DNA of 64,000 bases from Desulfobulbaceae bacterium. GTDB lineage: Bacteria > Desulfobacterota > Desulfobulbia > Desulfobulbales > Desulfocapsaceae. Location: contig JAFLKM010000027.1 of assembly GCA_019163335.1 (NCBI GenBank), forward strand, positions 1 through 64,000. Reading direction: 5' to 3'. Positions 1-8,444 of this stretch are shown here, one piece after another. Each line of letters starts with the position of its first letter. Positions within the stretch are counted from its first letter, which is position 1. The position numbers and the translations under genes are program-made. A model generated the notes under the pieces. It saw only the letters and a list, made by a program, of their open reading frames with translations, was not told the DNA's origin and searched no databases.

Positions 1-36
1 GAGCCTAAATATAAGCAGCTGTTATTGTTTGATTAA
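1..36 (+). CDS. possible C-terminal tail of an upstream gene cut by the window edge
   Basis: Frame 1 is open from the first base and stops at TAA after eleven codons, ending in KQLLLFD. A C-terminal QLxLF-type peptide resembles the beta-clamp-binding motif of many replication and repair proteins, but eleven codons cannot identify a gene. Frame 2 is also open for a short distance, so the reading is tentative. Confidence 0.22.
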   Translation, partial: EPKYKQLLLFD

Positions 37-311
37 ACGTTGGGACACTAATGTTCAGCAATAAAACTTTAACGATATTGAACGATGCGAGAAAACCAGC
101 AGGGGAGTACGAGAAAGGAGTATGCTTTGCTCTTTTTACTCTTTTATTTTTATTATAGCTACACAATAAAGTGTTTAAAGTAATTTAACTGATAAACAAG
201 TACACTATTTGGATTAGTCTTTGTGTACTGTGGTATTTTAAACAAGTTAACCGGTCTCCTGAGGTTGACCAGAAAGCAGAAGATCCGTGCAAGCGGTGGG
301 GTGAAGAGAGA
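37..311. other. intergenic region upstream of thiE, no clear feature
   Basis: AT-rich, non-coding-looking DNA between the window edge and thiE. I looked for a TPP riboswitch (conserved CTGAGA and ACCTGATC blocks) because thiE follows, and did not find those blocks. No convincing -35/-10 pair or U-tailed hairpin was seen. The 67-codon minus-strand ORF here overlaps the thiE start and looks like a chance ORF. Confidence 0.5.
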
Positions 312-1043
312 ATGGCTCAGCATGATATCGTACGTGGTCTTTATAGCCAGCGGTTGCATCATTTTTTAGATGAGGTGACGCTCTATCCTGTGAGTTGTGA
401 GAGGCTGGCTGCAGGGAGAACAGATCAAGAGTGGTTGGAAGGCGTTCTTGCCGGTGGAGCGAGGATTGTGCAGCTGAGAGATAAAGAGAGTCCGGATAGC
501 GAGCTTCTGGCGAAAGCTAGATATTTTAGAGAGAAAACTCGCGAGGCTGGGGCTTTGTTTCTAGTAAATGACAGATTAGATATCGCGCTTCTTGCAGACG
601 CCGATGGAGTTCATGTCGGACAGAATGATCTGCCACCAGAGGAGATTAGAAGATTGGCGCCTGATTTTTTGATCGGACTTTCATGCAATACGCTTGAACA
701 GGTTAAAAACTTGGGGGCCAAGGTGAGAAAAGGGGTGTGTCCCGTATCCTATTTTAATGTGGGCCCATTATATGCAACGGCCACTAAACAGGGGCTTAAG
801 GACTATTTAGGTACGCAAGCCATTCATCATTTTATCAGGGAATGTTCCTTGCCCTTTACAGTGATGGGTGGAATTAAGGTAGATCATATTGAGGAATTAT
901 GTGCTGCCGGTGTGAAGCGGATGGCAGTGGTGACTGCAATTAGTCAGACACCTGATATCACGTTGGAAACAGCAGCATGGATCAAAAAAATGAAAGAGTG
1001 TTCGGGGGACCGGAGGGAAGACGATGCAGCATTCCAAAAATAG
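312..1043 (+). CDS. thiE: thiamine-phosphate synthase
   Basis: Joins the thiazole phosphate and HMP-pyrophosphate halves to give thiamine phosphate in the cytoplasm. Family motifs are present in order: QLRDK (residues 54-58), LVNDRLDIALLADADGVHVG, GLSCNT, GPLYATATK for phosphate binding, and MGGIK near the end. The 243-residue length exceeds the usual 205-220 because of about 20 extra N-terminal residues and a charged C-terminal tail. ATG 312 follows GAAGAGAG. The last 20 bases overlap the next gene, so the two are probably cotranscribed. No other thiamine gene is in the window. Confidence 0.9.
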   Translation: MAQHDIVRGLYSQRLHHFLDEVTLYPVSCERLAAGRTDQEWLEGVLAGGARIVQLRDKESPDSELLAKARYFREKTREAGALFLVNDRLDIALLADADGVHVGQNDLPPEEIRRLAPDFLIGLSCNTLEQVKNLGAKVRKGVCPVSYFNVGPLYATATKQGLKDYLGTQAIHHFIRECSLPFTVMGGIKVDHIEELCAAGVKRMAVVTAISQTPDITLETAAWIKKMKECSGDRREDDAAFQK

Positions 1044-1713
1044 AGAAAAACTGGTCAGTGAGATTGAATTATTTATCTCCTATGGGGTCGAAAAAAATGA
1101 GCAGCAGGCCGCGCAGCTCTTCTTGCAGCGATATAAAAATGACGACCTTGCCTTGCAGCTTATGAGGTCTTTTTACACTTCATTGCCTGAGACCTATGAA
1201 GAGGCCGTTTGCCGAATCGCCTTTATCGAGAAAAAAGATGATATTTTCTTGTTGGGATTGAACACTGCCTTGCATGGCTATTTGTATCTTGCCACTGATC
1301 AGAAAGCGCTTCTCTTGGGTGAATATGGAGAGGAACTCCTGGAACCAAAGGCACTTGCTCTTTTTGGTTATCTTGACTTAAAAGAATTTTTAAAAAAATA
1401 TCCACATATTGATAAGTGTCCGGAATATGAACCTGAACAATTAGCAGACCCAGGATTCTGCCCTGTCTGCTCGGCGGTGACGGGTGAATACCATCTTCTG
1501 GGCTGCCCGGTGGAGGTCTGTCCCTGGTGTGAGGGGCAGTTCAGTCGGTGCGGCTGTCGTTTTGAGCAATTAGGGGTTGAAGTCCTGGAAGATGAGGAGG
1601 AGCTTGAAGAGCTGGAACGACTGTTGGAAGAGAAGGGGCGTGTTCCCTATGCGGCCTGGCAATGTCCATCCTATCCGTCAGATGTTGACGAAAAGGATGG
1701 ACAGGATGAATGA
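1024..1713 (+). CDS. uncharacterised Cys-rich (zinc-ribbon-like) protein
   Basis: I do not recognise a named family. The N-terminal two thirds look helical. Residues 146-178 carry a dense cysteine block: CPVC (146/149), then C161, CPWC (166/169) and CGC (176/178), a pattern seen in many small bacterial unknowns and consistent with one or two zinc sites. A strongly acidic, Glu-rich helix (about 189-205) follows. No signal peptide or membrane segment is seen. The ATG lies inside the end of thiE in another frame, implying translational coupling. The gene converges with hflC only 11 bases away, with no obvious terminator between them. Function is unknown. Confidence 0.75.
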   Translation: MQHSKNREKLVSEIELFISYGVEKNEQQAAQLFLQRYKNDDLALQLMRSFYTSLPETYEEAVCRIAFIEKKDDIFLLGLNTALHGYLYLATDQKALLLGEYGEELLEPKALALFGYLDLKEFLKKYPHIDKCPEYEPEQLADPGFCPVCSAVTGEYHLLGCPVEVCPWCEGQFSRCGCRFEQLGVEVLEDEEELEELERLLEEKGRVPYAAWQCPSYPSDVDEKDGQDE

Positions 1714-1724
1714 TGCAGGGAGAA

Positions 1725-2660
1725 TTATTTCTTAGTCGAAATACTTTTCAGATAATGAAAAATATCCGAATCTGAAGAAAGAACAAGGGTGGTTTTGTCA
1801 CCAATAACCTTCCGGTAACTTTCCAGGGTCTTGGTAAAGGCATAGAATTCCGGATCCTGGGTGTAGGCTTGGCCAAATATCTTTGTTGCTTCTGCGTCGG
1901 CCTTGCCCTTTATGCCCATGGCGTCACGTTCAGCCGTGGAGGTAATGATCTGCAGTTCACGGTCAACGGTACCAAGAATCTCGGCCTTCTGGCCTTCGCC
2001 GGTGGAACGTTTTTCGGCGGCAATCCGCTTTCTTTCTGAAATCATGCGGTCGTAAACCTTGATCCGCACCGATTCAATATAGTTTACCCGTTTGAACATA
2101 ACATCAATCAGCTCGATCCCATACTGGGGAGTAGCGTTGGCTGCTGTTTCAATAATATAATTGGTGATAACATCGCGGCCACGTTTGGGAGCACCTGCGA
2201 TGTTCTTGCTGGCGTCTGTCATGGTTTCTTCCGACCAGTCAGAGCTGCGAATGATTTCGATGAGATCGTTCTTGTTCACCATGTCCCGCACCGTGCCGTC
2301 AATGATATCATCGAGCATGGATTGGGCGCGGGCCTCAGTTTTGACCGCCTGCATATATTTCAGGGCATCGACAATCCGCCAGCGGGCGGTGACATCAAGA
2401 TAGACATACGTTTTATCACCGGTGGGGATCTGATTAGGGTCGCCGTCCCAGATCTGAATCTTTTTGTCAAAAAGATTGACATGTTGGACAAAGGGGACTT
2501 TTAAATGCAGGCCGGCAGTGGTTTTCGGTTCACCGATCGGGGCGCCAAACTGGGTGATGACGGCCTGGGTTCCTTCTTCAAGAACGAAGAACCCGTCATA
2601 AATGACCGTAATGCCGAGAAGCACAAGGCCTGTCATGAAGAATTGAGCAATTTGTTTCAT
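1725..2660 (-). CDS. hflC: HflC, band-7/SPFH membrane protein, FtsH modulator
   Basis: HflC and HflK form a large inner-membrane SPFH assembly that encloses and modulates the FtsH protease in characterised bacteria. The protein has one N-terminal membrane segment (about residues 7-26), then the band-7 domain opening with EEGTQAVITQFG, then a long charged helical region (about 200-260) including ISERKRIAAEKRSTGEGQ, typical of HflC. Its 311 residues are normal. It starts 13 bases after hflK ends on the same strand, so the pair is an operon. Confidence 0.92.
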   Translation of the reverse strand: MKQIAQFFMTGLVLLGITVIYDGFFVLEEGTQAVITQFGAPIGEPKTTAGLHLKVPFVQHVNLFDKKIQIWDGDPNQIPTGDKTYVYLDVTARWRIVDALKYMQAVKTEARAQSMLDDIIDGTVRDMVNKNDLIEIIRSSDWSEETMTDASKNIAGAPKRGRDVITNYIIETAANATPQYGIELIDVMFKRVNYIESVRIKVYDRMISERKRIAAEKRSTGEGQKAEILGTVDRELQIITSTAERDAMGIKGKADAEATKIFGQAYTQDPEFYAFTKTLESYRKVIGDKTTLVLSSDSDIFHYLKSISTKK

Positions 2661-2673
2661 CTCAGTTTCCTTG

Positions 2674-3795
2674 TTAATTTGATTTGTGGCTTATGGAACC
2701 TGCGGGGCCTTGCAGGGTGGACAGGTTGAGCAGGGGGAGCGGCGATTTCTGGTCCTCATCGATTACATAAACAGAAGCGGTGCCCGGCATGATTTCCTGC
2801 ATGGTTTCCAGATACATGCGTCTGCGAGTGACTTCCGGTGTAGTTTTGTATTCCTTGAGGATGGCCAGGAAACGTCCTGTTTCGCCTTGGGCTTCATTGA
2901 TTCGGGCGGCGGCATAGCCATGTGCTTCTTCAATGGTTTTTTTGGCATCGCCACGGGCCTTGGGGATAACCTTGTTGTAGGTCTCTTCTGCCTCATTCAC
3001 CAGTCGCTTCATGTCCTGATCCGCTTCGTTGACTTCGTTGAATGCCGGCTTAACGGGTTCCGGGGGGTTGATGTCCTGGAACTGGACGGTGCCGATGGTA
3101 ACTCCTGCCTCGAGTTTATCCAATTGAATCTGCAGTTCTTTTTTTGCATCGGCAGCCAAAAGGTCCCGGTTGCCAAGGACGTAGTCAAAATCCATATTCC
3201 CCACAACCCGTCTGGTGATACTCTCTGAAATATCGCGGACTGCCTGACGAACATCCTTGACTTTGAAAAGAAAGTTGACAGGATCGCTGACGCGGTACTG
3301 GACGATCCAGGCAACATTGATCACATTAGTGTCGGCCGTGAGCATCAGGGATTCGGTGTCAAACCCGCTGCGATCAAATGAACTCAGTTGCCCAGGAGAA
3401 CGGCTTCGAAAACCAAATTCTTCTTTTCGGATTTCTCCCATGTCGACCTTGTAAAGGGTGTCGATGATAGGAATCTTGAAGCGTAGGCCGGGGTTGGTGG
3501 TTTGAGAGTATTTTCCAAGTCGGAGAATAATTCCGACCTCACCGGGAGAGATCTTGTAGAAAGAGGCATAAATTCCCTGGAGTACCAGAATAGCTACGAT
3601 AAATGTCAGAAGTTTACTGATTCCGGCCATGGGATTCAATGGTTGAGATGGCTTGTCCTGCTCGGAACTTCCGGAGTTTGATTTCTTCTCGTTGAAAAAG
3701 TCCTGCAGCTTTTTGATGCCAAGGGCGACCCATTCTTCCGGGGTCTGAGGCTTTTTTTTCTGACCCCATGGCGGTTGCTGTTCCTGGTTGGACAT
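2674..3795 (-). CDS. hflK: HflK, band-7/SPFH membrane protein, FtsH modulator
   Basis: Partner of HflC and the first gene of the minus-strand operon. A hydrophilic, Gln/Pro/Lys-rich cytoplasmic N-terminus (residues 1-58, with PPWGQKKK) precedes a membrane segment (about 60-80), the SPFH domain (SPGEVGIILRLGKY) and the EVNEADQDMKRLVNEAE helix found in HflK proteins. 373 residues is within the family range. ATG 3795 is preceded on the minus strand by AGGAGA. A membrane quality-control role is inferred from the family. Confidence 0.92.
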   Translation of the reverse strand: MSNQEQQPPWGQKKKPQTPEEWVALGIKKLQDFFNEKKSNSGSSEQDKPSQPLNPMAGISKLLTFIVAILVLQGIYASFYKISPGEVGIILRLGKYSQTTNPGLRFKIPIIDTLYKVDMGEIRKEEFGFRSRSPGQLSSFDRSGFDTESLMLTADTNVINVAWIVQYRVSDPVNFLFKVKDVRQAVRDISESITRRVVGNMDFDYVLGNRDLLAADAKKELQIQLDKLEAGVTIGTVQFQDINPPEPVKPAFNEVNEADQDMKRLVNEAEETYNKVIPKARGDAKKTIEEAHGYAAARINEAQGETGRFLAILKEYKTTPEVTRRRMYLETMQEIMPGTASVYVIDEDQKSPLPLLNLSTLQGPAGSISHKSN

Positions 3796-3983
3796 AATAA
3801 TTTTTCTCCTGCCTTTGCCTGATATAATGGAATAGTTATGTCATAGTATAATTAAAGAAAAGGATGATATGACAAATTTGGAGACAAGATAAGCCCTTTT
3901 CCTTGAATGGCAAATGAAAACGACAAGTTTCTTGATAGAAGAATGGCAGATCCTGTTGCAGGAGATTCTGGAGAAGAGGAAAG

Positions 3984-4889
3984 TCATTGGTGCAGAGCGA
4001 GCACCCAACTCCCAATGAGCAGGATGAAAAAGAAAACGAAGCAGAGGCATTGAAAGGACAAAGAATGACGCAGGCGGTGCAGCGGTTCATGACTCAGGAG
4101 GTATCCTGAAAGCAGTCCGCAAAGCAGTCCGAAGAAATGCGCACCAAGATCTGTGTGTTCGCCAGAACTACCAATTGCGGCGAGGAGCGCGGCCCCAGCC
4201 ATTACTGGTATGAGAAAGTGAGAGCCGGTAAATTTTCTCCGTCCCTGATGGGTGAGAACTGCCAGCATGCCAATGACGGCAAAGACTGCTGTCGAAAAAC
4301 CGACAAACTGGTATTCTGATCGATGAATGAGGACGTTGATCAGATTACCGCACCCGGCTGTCAGGACCAGTGAGCTGAGCCCAAGGCCGGTGCCTGTCAG
4401 CAGGCAGAAGGAATGGACCAGCCAACCCCCGATGAGGCAGTTGCTGAGCAGATGTACCATGTCAGCATGGAGGGTCAGGGCTGTCAGGAGTCGCCACCAC
4501 TCTCCTTTCTGCAGGATGTCGTCAGCGTTGCCGGCGCCTTGCATGAACCATATTGAGTCTTTGTTCCAGGGACCTGTTACGGAATAAAAGAGAATGATCG
4601 CGCCGATGAGAAGCAGGGTCGGGGGTTGCATCAGGGGAGTGAAGTCGTGATTCGGGGCTGGACGTTTGGGGGGCCAGTCTTTATTCTCAGCAGCGTAGCA
4701 TTCCAGCTCATGGATTGCTCGGAGCTCTTTGCCGGCAGGGACAAAAAGATGCCAGGTGTGGTTCGAATGGTAAATTTGATGCGGGATCTGAACCGCTGAC
4801 AGGATAAGGCTCCAGATGGAGGCGGTTTCCTCCTGATCCGTTGTCAGGATGGGGTTGGATTCCGGCGGGATTCTTTTTGGAGAGGTCAT
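3984..4889 (-). CDS. rhomboid-family intramembrane serine protease
   Basis: Rhomboids cleave peptide bonds within the membrane. This one has a soluble N-terminal region of about 90 residues, then six or seven hydrophobic segments. The motif GEWWRLLTALTLHADMVH with Asn150 matches the conserved loop/TM2 signature. Ser199 in GFSTA and His251 in GAHFFG sit where the catalytic dyad belongs, so it should be active. The usual Gly after the Ser (GxSG) is Thr here. It lies just upstream of hflKC on the same strand with a 188-base gap, so cotranscription is possible but not shown. The substrate is unknown. Confidence 0.88.
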   Translation of the reverse strand: MTSPKRIPPESNPILTTDQEETASIWSLILSAVQIPHQIYHSNHTWHLFVPAGKELRAIHELECYAAENKDWPPKRPAPNHDFTPLMQPPTLLLIGAIILFYSVTGPWNKDSIWFMQGAGNADDILQKGEWWRLLTALTLHADMVHLLSNCLIGGWLVHSFCLLTGTGLGLSSLVLTAGCGNLINVLIHRSEYQFVGFSTAVFAVIGMLAVLTHQGRRKFTGSHFLIPVMAGAALLAAIGSSGEHTDLGAHFFGLLCGLLSGYLLSHEPLHRLRHSLSFQCLCFVFFFILLIGSWVLALHQ

Positions 4890-5163
4890 GTCTGCGTTTG
4901 TGACTCACAGGAAGCAAAGGGGAAAATGATGATCGTCCATACGATGGATCATATTTGCAAAGTAGCCATTGATTTTCGTTTTGGCAAACAAGGGTGTGGT
5001 GGCTGATCTTCGAGCCCTAGACAGGGAGGAAAGCGATGCCGTCCCTTAATAACAAAAGAGCGCCCTGCAGGATTGCGGGAAATGGAGTTTCGTGCTATAC
5101 GCAACAAGCGGGTAGGTGCGATGTTTGGAAGAAGAAGAGGGAGAGGGGGATCGTGGTGGAGAT
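4890..5163. other. gap between rhomboid gene and tRNA-Leu terminator
   Basis: No credible gene; the 77- and 70-codon minus ORFs lack family features. A small imperfect inverted repeat around 4931-4950 (TCCAT-ACG-ATGGA core) lies upstream of the rhomboid start and could be an operator, but this is weak. No consensus promoter was found. Confidence 0.4.
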
Positions 5164-5202
5164 AAAAAAAAGGGGCTGACAATCGTTGTGAGATTGCAAC
5201 CC
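5164..5202 (-). terminator. intrinsic terminator of tRNA-Leu, possibly bidirectional
   Basis: On the minus strand GGGTTGCAATC pairs with GATTGTCAGCCCC, with two single-base bulges, and is followed by eight U residues. It starts 13 bases after the tRNA 3' end. The plus strand also ends the stem with eight Ts, so it could act in both directions. Confidence 0.75.
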
Positions 5203-5214
5203 TTTTTTTTAATT

Positions 5215-5300
5215 TGGTACCGTAGAGAAGACTCGAACTTCCACGAGGAAACCCCCACTAGGACCTGAACCTAGCGCGTCTACCATTCCGCCACTACGGC
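5215..5300 (-). tRNA. tRNA-Leu(CAG)
   Basis: The minus strand folds as a class II tRNA of 86 nt. The acceptor GCCGTAG pairs with CTACGGT (first pair G-U), the anticodon stem is CTAGG/CCTAG around loop TTCAGGT with anticodon CAG, there is a variable arm, a TTCGAGT T loop, and an encoded CCA. It reads CUG codons. Confidence 0.95.
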
Positions 5301-5312
5301 ACAACGTACAGC

Positions 5313-5341
5313 AATATGCTTGTCTTGATGAATTTTGTCAA
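5313..5341 (-). promoter_or_regulatory. sigma70-type promoter of tRNA-Leu
   Basis: On the minus strand a perfect TTGACA (5336-5341) is followed after 17 bases by CATATT (5313-5318). Predicted initiation is at about 5306, six bases before the mature tRNA 5' end. The -35 is exact; the -10 is weaker. Confidence 0.65.
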
Positions 5342-5387
5342 GCCTTTCTTCGTAGCGGTTTAAAAAAAAGAAAATTGTGGTGTATTA

Positions 5388-6359
5388 ATGGAAATTTTCA
5401 GAGAGATTGAAGCTATCAAAAATCCGTTTCCCTATTCTTGTGTTACCATCGGTAATTTTGACGGAGTACATCTTGGCCATCAATTGTTGTTTGCCGAGGT
5501 GGTGCAGCGGGCGTATCGCCATCGTGGTACTAGTGTGGCCATTACCTTTAATCCCCATCCTCTCCAAGTCCTTCGAGCAGAAGGGATCAAGCTGATTTCC
5601 ACCTGTGCCCAGAAGATAGAGATGATCAGTCACGCCGGCATTGATGTCCTCGTCATTGTCCCCTTTACCATGCAGTTTGCCGGTATTTCAGCCGATCATT
5701 TTGTAGACGAGATCCTTCTGCGTCGCATTGGGGTGAAAGAATTGGTGGTGGGGTATGATTATGCCTTTGGCAAAGGCCGGGCGGGTAATATCCCATTTTT
5801 GCAGAAGCAGGGAGAGGAAAAAGGGTTTCCGGTGTCGGTGGTTGACGCACACTATGAAAATGGGATGCTGGTTAGTTCAACCAAGGTTCGTGAATTGATA
5901 GCGGAAGGGCGGATGGCTGAAGCCAGGATGCTGCTTGGTCGTTTCTATCAAATCCGCGGCGAGGTGCAGATGGGAAAACAGAGGGGCAGCAGAGAGATAG
6001 GTTTTCCCACGGCCAATCTGCATCTGGATGCTGAAGACCTGATTCCAAGGATCGGAGTTTATGTGTGCCAGGTCATTTGTGATGGAAAATGTTACGGAGG
6101 GGTGCTTAATATTGGCTACAATCCAACTTTTGGTGAAGATAAGTTGGTGGCCGAGACCCATATATTTGATTTCAACCAAGATATCTATGGTAAGCCGATA
6201 AAGGTGAATTTGTTGCAATTTATTCGCGGTGAACAGAAATTTTCGGGTACACAGGAACTTGCTGCGCAGATTGGTCGTGATGTGATTCAGGCGAAACAGT
6301 TTTTGGCGAGTCAGCACAATGAGCTGACTCTTTCCTGTGAAGAAAAACACAACAGTTGA
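5388..6359 (+). CDS. ribF: bifunctional riboflavin kinase / FAD synthetase
   Basis: Phosphorylates riboflavin to FMN and adenylylates FMN to FAD. The N-terminal nucleotidyltransferase domain shows GNFDGVHLGH (residues 22-31) and FNPHP. The later STKVRE element marks its end. The C-terminal flavokinase domain (about 185-310) has RGSREIGFPTANL and NIGYNPTFG. 323 residues is typical. ATG 5388 has only a weak upstream ribosome-binding site. It is the first + strand gene of a flavin-related run and faces away from tRNA-Leu. Its FAD product is a cofactor of AprA, QmoA and QmoB encoded downstream. Confidence 0.95.
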   Translation: MEIFREIEAIKNPFPYSCVTIGNFDGVHLGHQLLFAEVVQRAYRHRGTSVAITFNPHPLQVLRAEGIKLISTCAQKIEMISHAGIDVLVIVPFTMQFAGISADHFVDEILLRRIGVKELVVGYDYAFGKGRAGNIPFLQKQGEEKGFPVSVVDAHYENGMLVSSTKVRELIAEGRMAEARMLLGRFYQIRGEVQMGKQRGSREIGFPTANLHLDAEDLIPRIGVYVCQVICDGKCYGGVLNIGYNPTFGEDKLVAETHIFDFNQDIYGKPIKVNLLQFIRGEQKFSGTQELAAQIGRDVIQAKQFLASQHNELTLSCEEKHNS

Positions 6360-6462
6360 GTTTGTTTGGGAGGGATATTTATAGAGATTATGGAGATTAC
6401 TCGGCGTTAATATTCAGCGGATGGATTTTCTCCTTGCAAGTGTATTGAAGGTGTCTATATTA

Positions 6463-6478
6463 TCACAAATTTTTGTGA
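6463..6478. promoter_or_regulatory. inverted repeat TCACAAA-N2-TTTGTGA, possible operator
   Basis: A perfect 7-2-7 inverted repeat in the 263-base gap between ribF and the TPR gene. The arms resemble those bound by CRP/FNR-family regulators but in reversed order (TCACA...TGTGA rather than TGTGA...TCACA), so I do not assign it to a regulator. There is no T tract suggesting termination. Confidence 0.35.
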
Positions 6479-6547
6479 GTAAGAATAAAGTGAGTCTATT
6501 TGGCAGGTTTATTGAAAGATTTCTTAAAGAAAAAAGAGAGATAGTGG

Positions 6548-6599
6548 CTTGAAATACCGACAACAGAAGGCCAGGTATGGTATTTCAGGATCCTGTTTG
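6548..6599 (+). repeat. 11-bp inverted repeat (hairpin) upstream of TPR gene
   Basis: CTTGAAATACC (6548-6558) pairs with GGTATTTCAGG (6589-6599), with one G-U pair and a 30-base loop. It ends 23 bases before the TPR gene start, within its likely 5' leader. There is no U-run, so it is not a simple terminator; it could be an mRNA structure or a protein site. Confidence 0.45.
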
Positions 6600-6622
6600 A
6601 TCAGAGTTGATAGAGGTGGAGT

Positions 6623-7264
6623 ATGTCAGAACAGTTACCGGAAGATTTGCAGGAAGATTTAGCCAAAGTTATTGAAGAATTTGAAAAAAAATGTCAGCAG
6701 AACCCAAATAATGTGATGGCGCATCATCATCTGGGGCTGGTGTATCTAAAGGCCGGACGCGTGGATGACGCTGTCCGAATGCTGGAGAGAGCCATTGCCA
6801 TTGATCCCATGAGTGCGGAAAGCATGATTAACCTCGGGGCTATTTATTTTGGCAAGGGCGATATGACTCGTGCCCAGGAGTTAAATGAAGAGGCAGTGCG
6901 GGTCGTGCCGGAAACTGCTCAGGCACATGCCAACTTAGGGTTGATCTGGCAGCAGCGTAACGAGCTCGACAAGGCTATGGATGCTTATGAAAAGGCCATT
7001 CAGCATAATCCAAAACTGGCGACGGTATGGATTAATATGACGGCGGTGTTGACGATGAAGGGTGAGGACGAAAGGGCGCTGAAGTCAGCCCGTAAAGGGG
7101 TGGAGCTTGACCCCGATTCACCGCTGGCCCAGAATAATCTGGCGGTGGCCCTTTTCTTTAGTGGGGAGTTTAAACTTGCCAAAGAGCATATGGAAAAGGC
7201 CCGCGAGCTTGGTTACTCCGTGGATCCAAATTTTGTTGATCGGCTCCAGCAGGAACTGGCGTAA
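6623..7264 (+). CDS. TPR-repeat protein
   Basis: A 213-residue soluble protein built almost wholly of tetratricopeptide repeats: about five 34-residue units from residue 29 to 195, with canonical positions such as AHHHLGLVYLKAGRVDDA and AHANLGLIWQQRNELDKA. There is no signal peptide, membrane segment or catalytic domain, so it is probably a cytoplasmic scaffold or adaptor. ATG 6623 follows a GAGGTGGAG site. It is 43 bases before the next gene and one of two TPR genes flanking an uncharacterised zinc-ribbon protein. The partner is unknown. Confidence 0.85.
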   Translation: MSEQLPEDLQEDLAKVIEEFEKKCQQNPNNVMAHHHLGLVYLKAGRVDDAVRMLERAIAIDPMSAESMINLGAIYFGKGDMTRAQELNEEAVRVVPETAQAHANLGLIWQQRNELDKAMDAYEKAIQHNPKLATVWINMTAVLTMKGEDERALKSARKGVELDPDSPLAQNNLAVALFFSGEFKLAKEHMEKARELGYSVDPNFVDRLQQELA

Positions 7265-7307
7265 ACGTTAATGTTATAGGGAGTTATGGCTACTATTCTG
7301 AAATCTT

Positions 7308-8444
7308 ATGAGTAAACAACGTCTAACAACACCACCTTGGTGTCCATTTTGCGGCCAGAAAGTCGGGCGGGCAACGGATGCCATAGAGCGGAAAATGCAT
7401 GAGTTCAAGGTTGGACGCTGTGAGTGCGGTGCGGTCTATAGTTGTGATCCCACTGGCCATAATGTCGGAGCAGCCATCGTTGAAACGCTTGTATTGGCCT
7501 GCGACAACAATTGGGACTATGCTTGGGATCTTCTCCCTGAAGATGATTATCTCACTGGCCGAATTGAAGATTACGACGAATTGACCCACCAGGTGGTGAA
7601 TACCAAAAATATGGATGGCAGGCCTGTACGCGGTGTGCTGTATTTTGTCCGTCTGCATACCGCGATTACCGAGATTTCAAAACGGGTCAAGGAGAAGAAG
7701 GGCGTTCAGGCTGGTTGTCTGAATCTGGGAGCAGAGGAGATTTCTGTAGTTATAGAGCCAGCTCCTGATCCTCAGAGAAAAAAGGTCAAGGCCACCAAAC
7801 AGAGTGTGACTGGATATGTTGAGCTGGGTGATATTGATGCCCTTGTTGCCTTGTGTTTTGATGACAAAAAGACCCTGCGTCTGTTACAAAGGTTGTTATA
7901 TGAGCCTGATGAGCGGCAACGACTTCGGATTGCCTGGATTATCGGACAGGTTAGCGCCCGAGTGGCCAGTCGAGATCCTGGCCAGGTCTCTGGAATGTTG
8001 CATCGACTTTTTGAAGCCTGTTCCGATTCTGCTGCCACTCCCTGGGGGATGGTGGAGACTCTCGGTGAGATCATTGCCGGGCGGCCCGATATCTTTGGTG
8101 CCTTTACCCGCCATCTCTTGAATTATATGGGGGATATTTCTACCCAGAGTCAGGTAGTGTGGGCGCTTAGCAAGATCGCCAAAAGTCGGCCTGATCTGAT
8201 TCGGGCAACCCCGTTTTATAATCTTTTCCATTTTCTGAATCACCCTGATCCGCTCATGCGTGGACAGGTCGCCCGTTTGTTGGGTCGTATCCGGGCAACT
8301 GAGGCCGCCCTTCAGCTCATGGCGCTGAATGATGACATGGCGGAGTTGTCCATATGGGAAGATGACAAATGGAATACTTTTACTGTTTCAGCCCTGGCCC
8401 GAGAGGCTGTGGCCAGGATTCATGAAAAAGAGGTTAACTTATGA
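7308..8444 (+). CDS. uncharacterised zinc-ribbon plus HEAT-like helical-repeat protein
   Basis: The N-terminus has WCPFCGQK (Cys12/15), CEC (38/40) and C46, likely a zinc ribbon. The stretch CDPTGHNVGAA follows, then a mixed domain with WDYAWDLLPEDDYLTG and VRGVLYFVRLH. From about residue 170 the protein is all-helical with HEAT-like repeats (RLRIAWIIGQVSAR, DPLMRGQVARLLGRI). I recall a family of unknown function in sulfate reducers, tagged after D. vulgaris DVU0298, with a similar N-terminus; this is unverified memory. It overlaps the next TPR gene by four bases (ATGA), so the two are translationally coupled. No enzyme active site was recognised. Confidence 0.7.
   Translation: MSKQRLTTPPWCPFCGQKVGRATDAIERKMHEFKVGRCECGAVYSCDPTGHNVGAAIVETLVLACDNNWDYAWDLLPEDDYLTGRIEDYDELTHQVVNTKNMDGRPVRGVLYFVRLHTAITEISKRVKEKKGVQAGCLNLGAEEISVVIEPAPDPQRKKVKATKQSVTGYVELGDIDALVALCFDDKKTLRLLQRLLYEPDERQRLRIAWIIGQVSARVASRDPGQVSGMLHRLFEACSDSAATPWGMVETLGEIIAGRPDIFGAFTRHLLNYMGDISTQSQVVWALSKIAKSRPDLIRATPFYNLFHFLNHPDPLMRGQVARLLGRIRATEAALQLMALNDDMAELSIWEDDKWNTFTVSALAREAVARIHEKEVNL

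Noticed and set aside
37-311. Possible TPP riboswitch before thiE
   Set aside because: The conserved CTGAGA and ACCTGATC blocks are absent and no P1-P3 fold was evident.
5215-5300. tRNA-Leu as an integration site for a mobile island
   Set aside because: No integrase, no direct repeat of the tRNA 3' end and no cargo genes were seen nearby; flanking genes are housekeeping.
5877-6350. 157-codon minus-strand ORF opposite ribF
   Set aside because: Shadow of the flavokinase domain, with no ribosome-binding site or recognisable motif.
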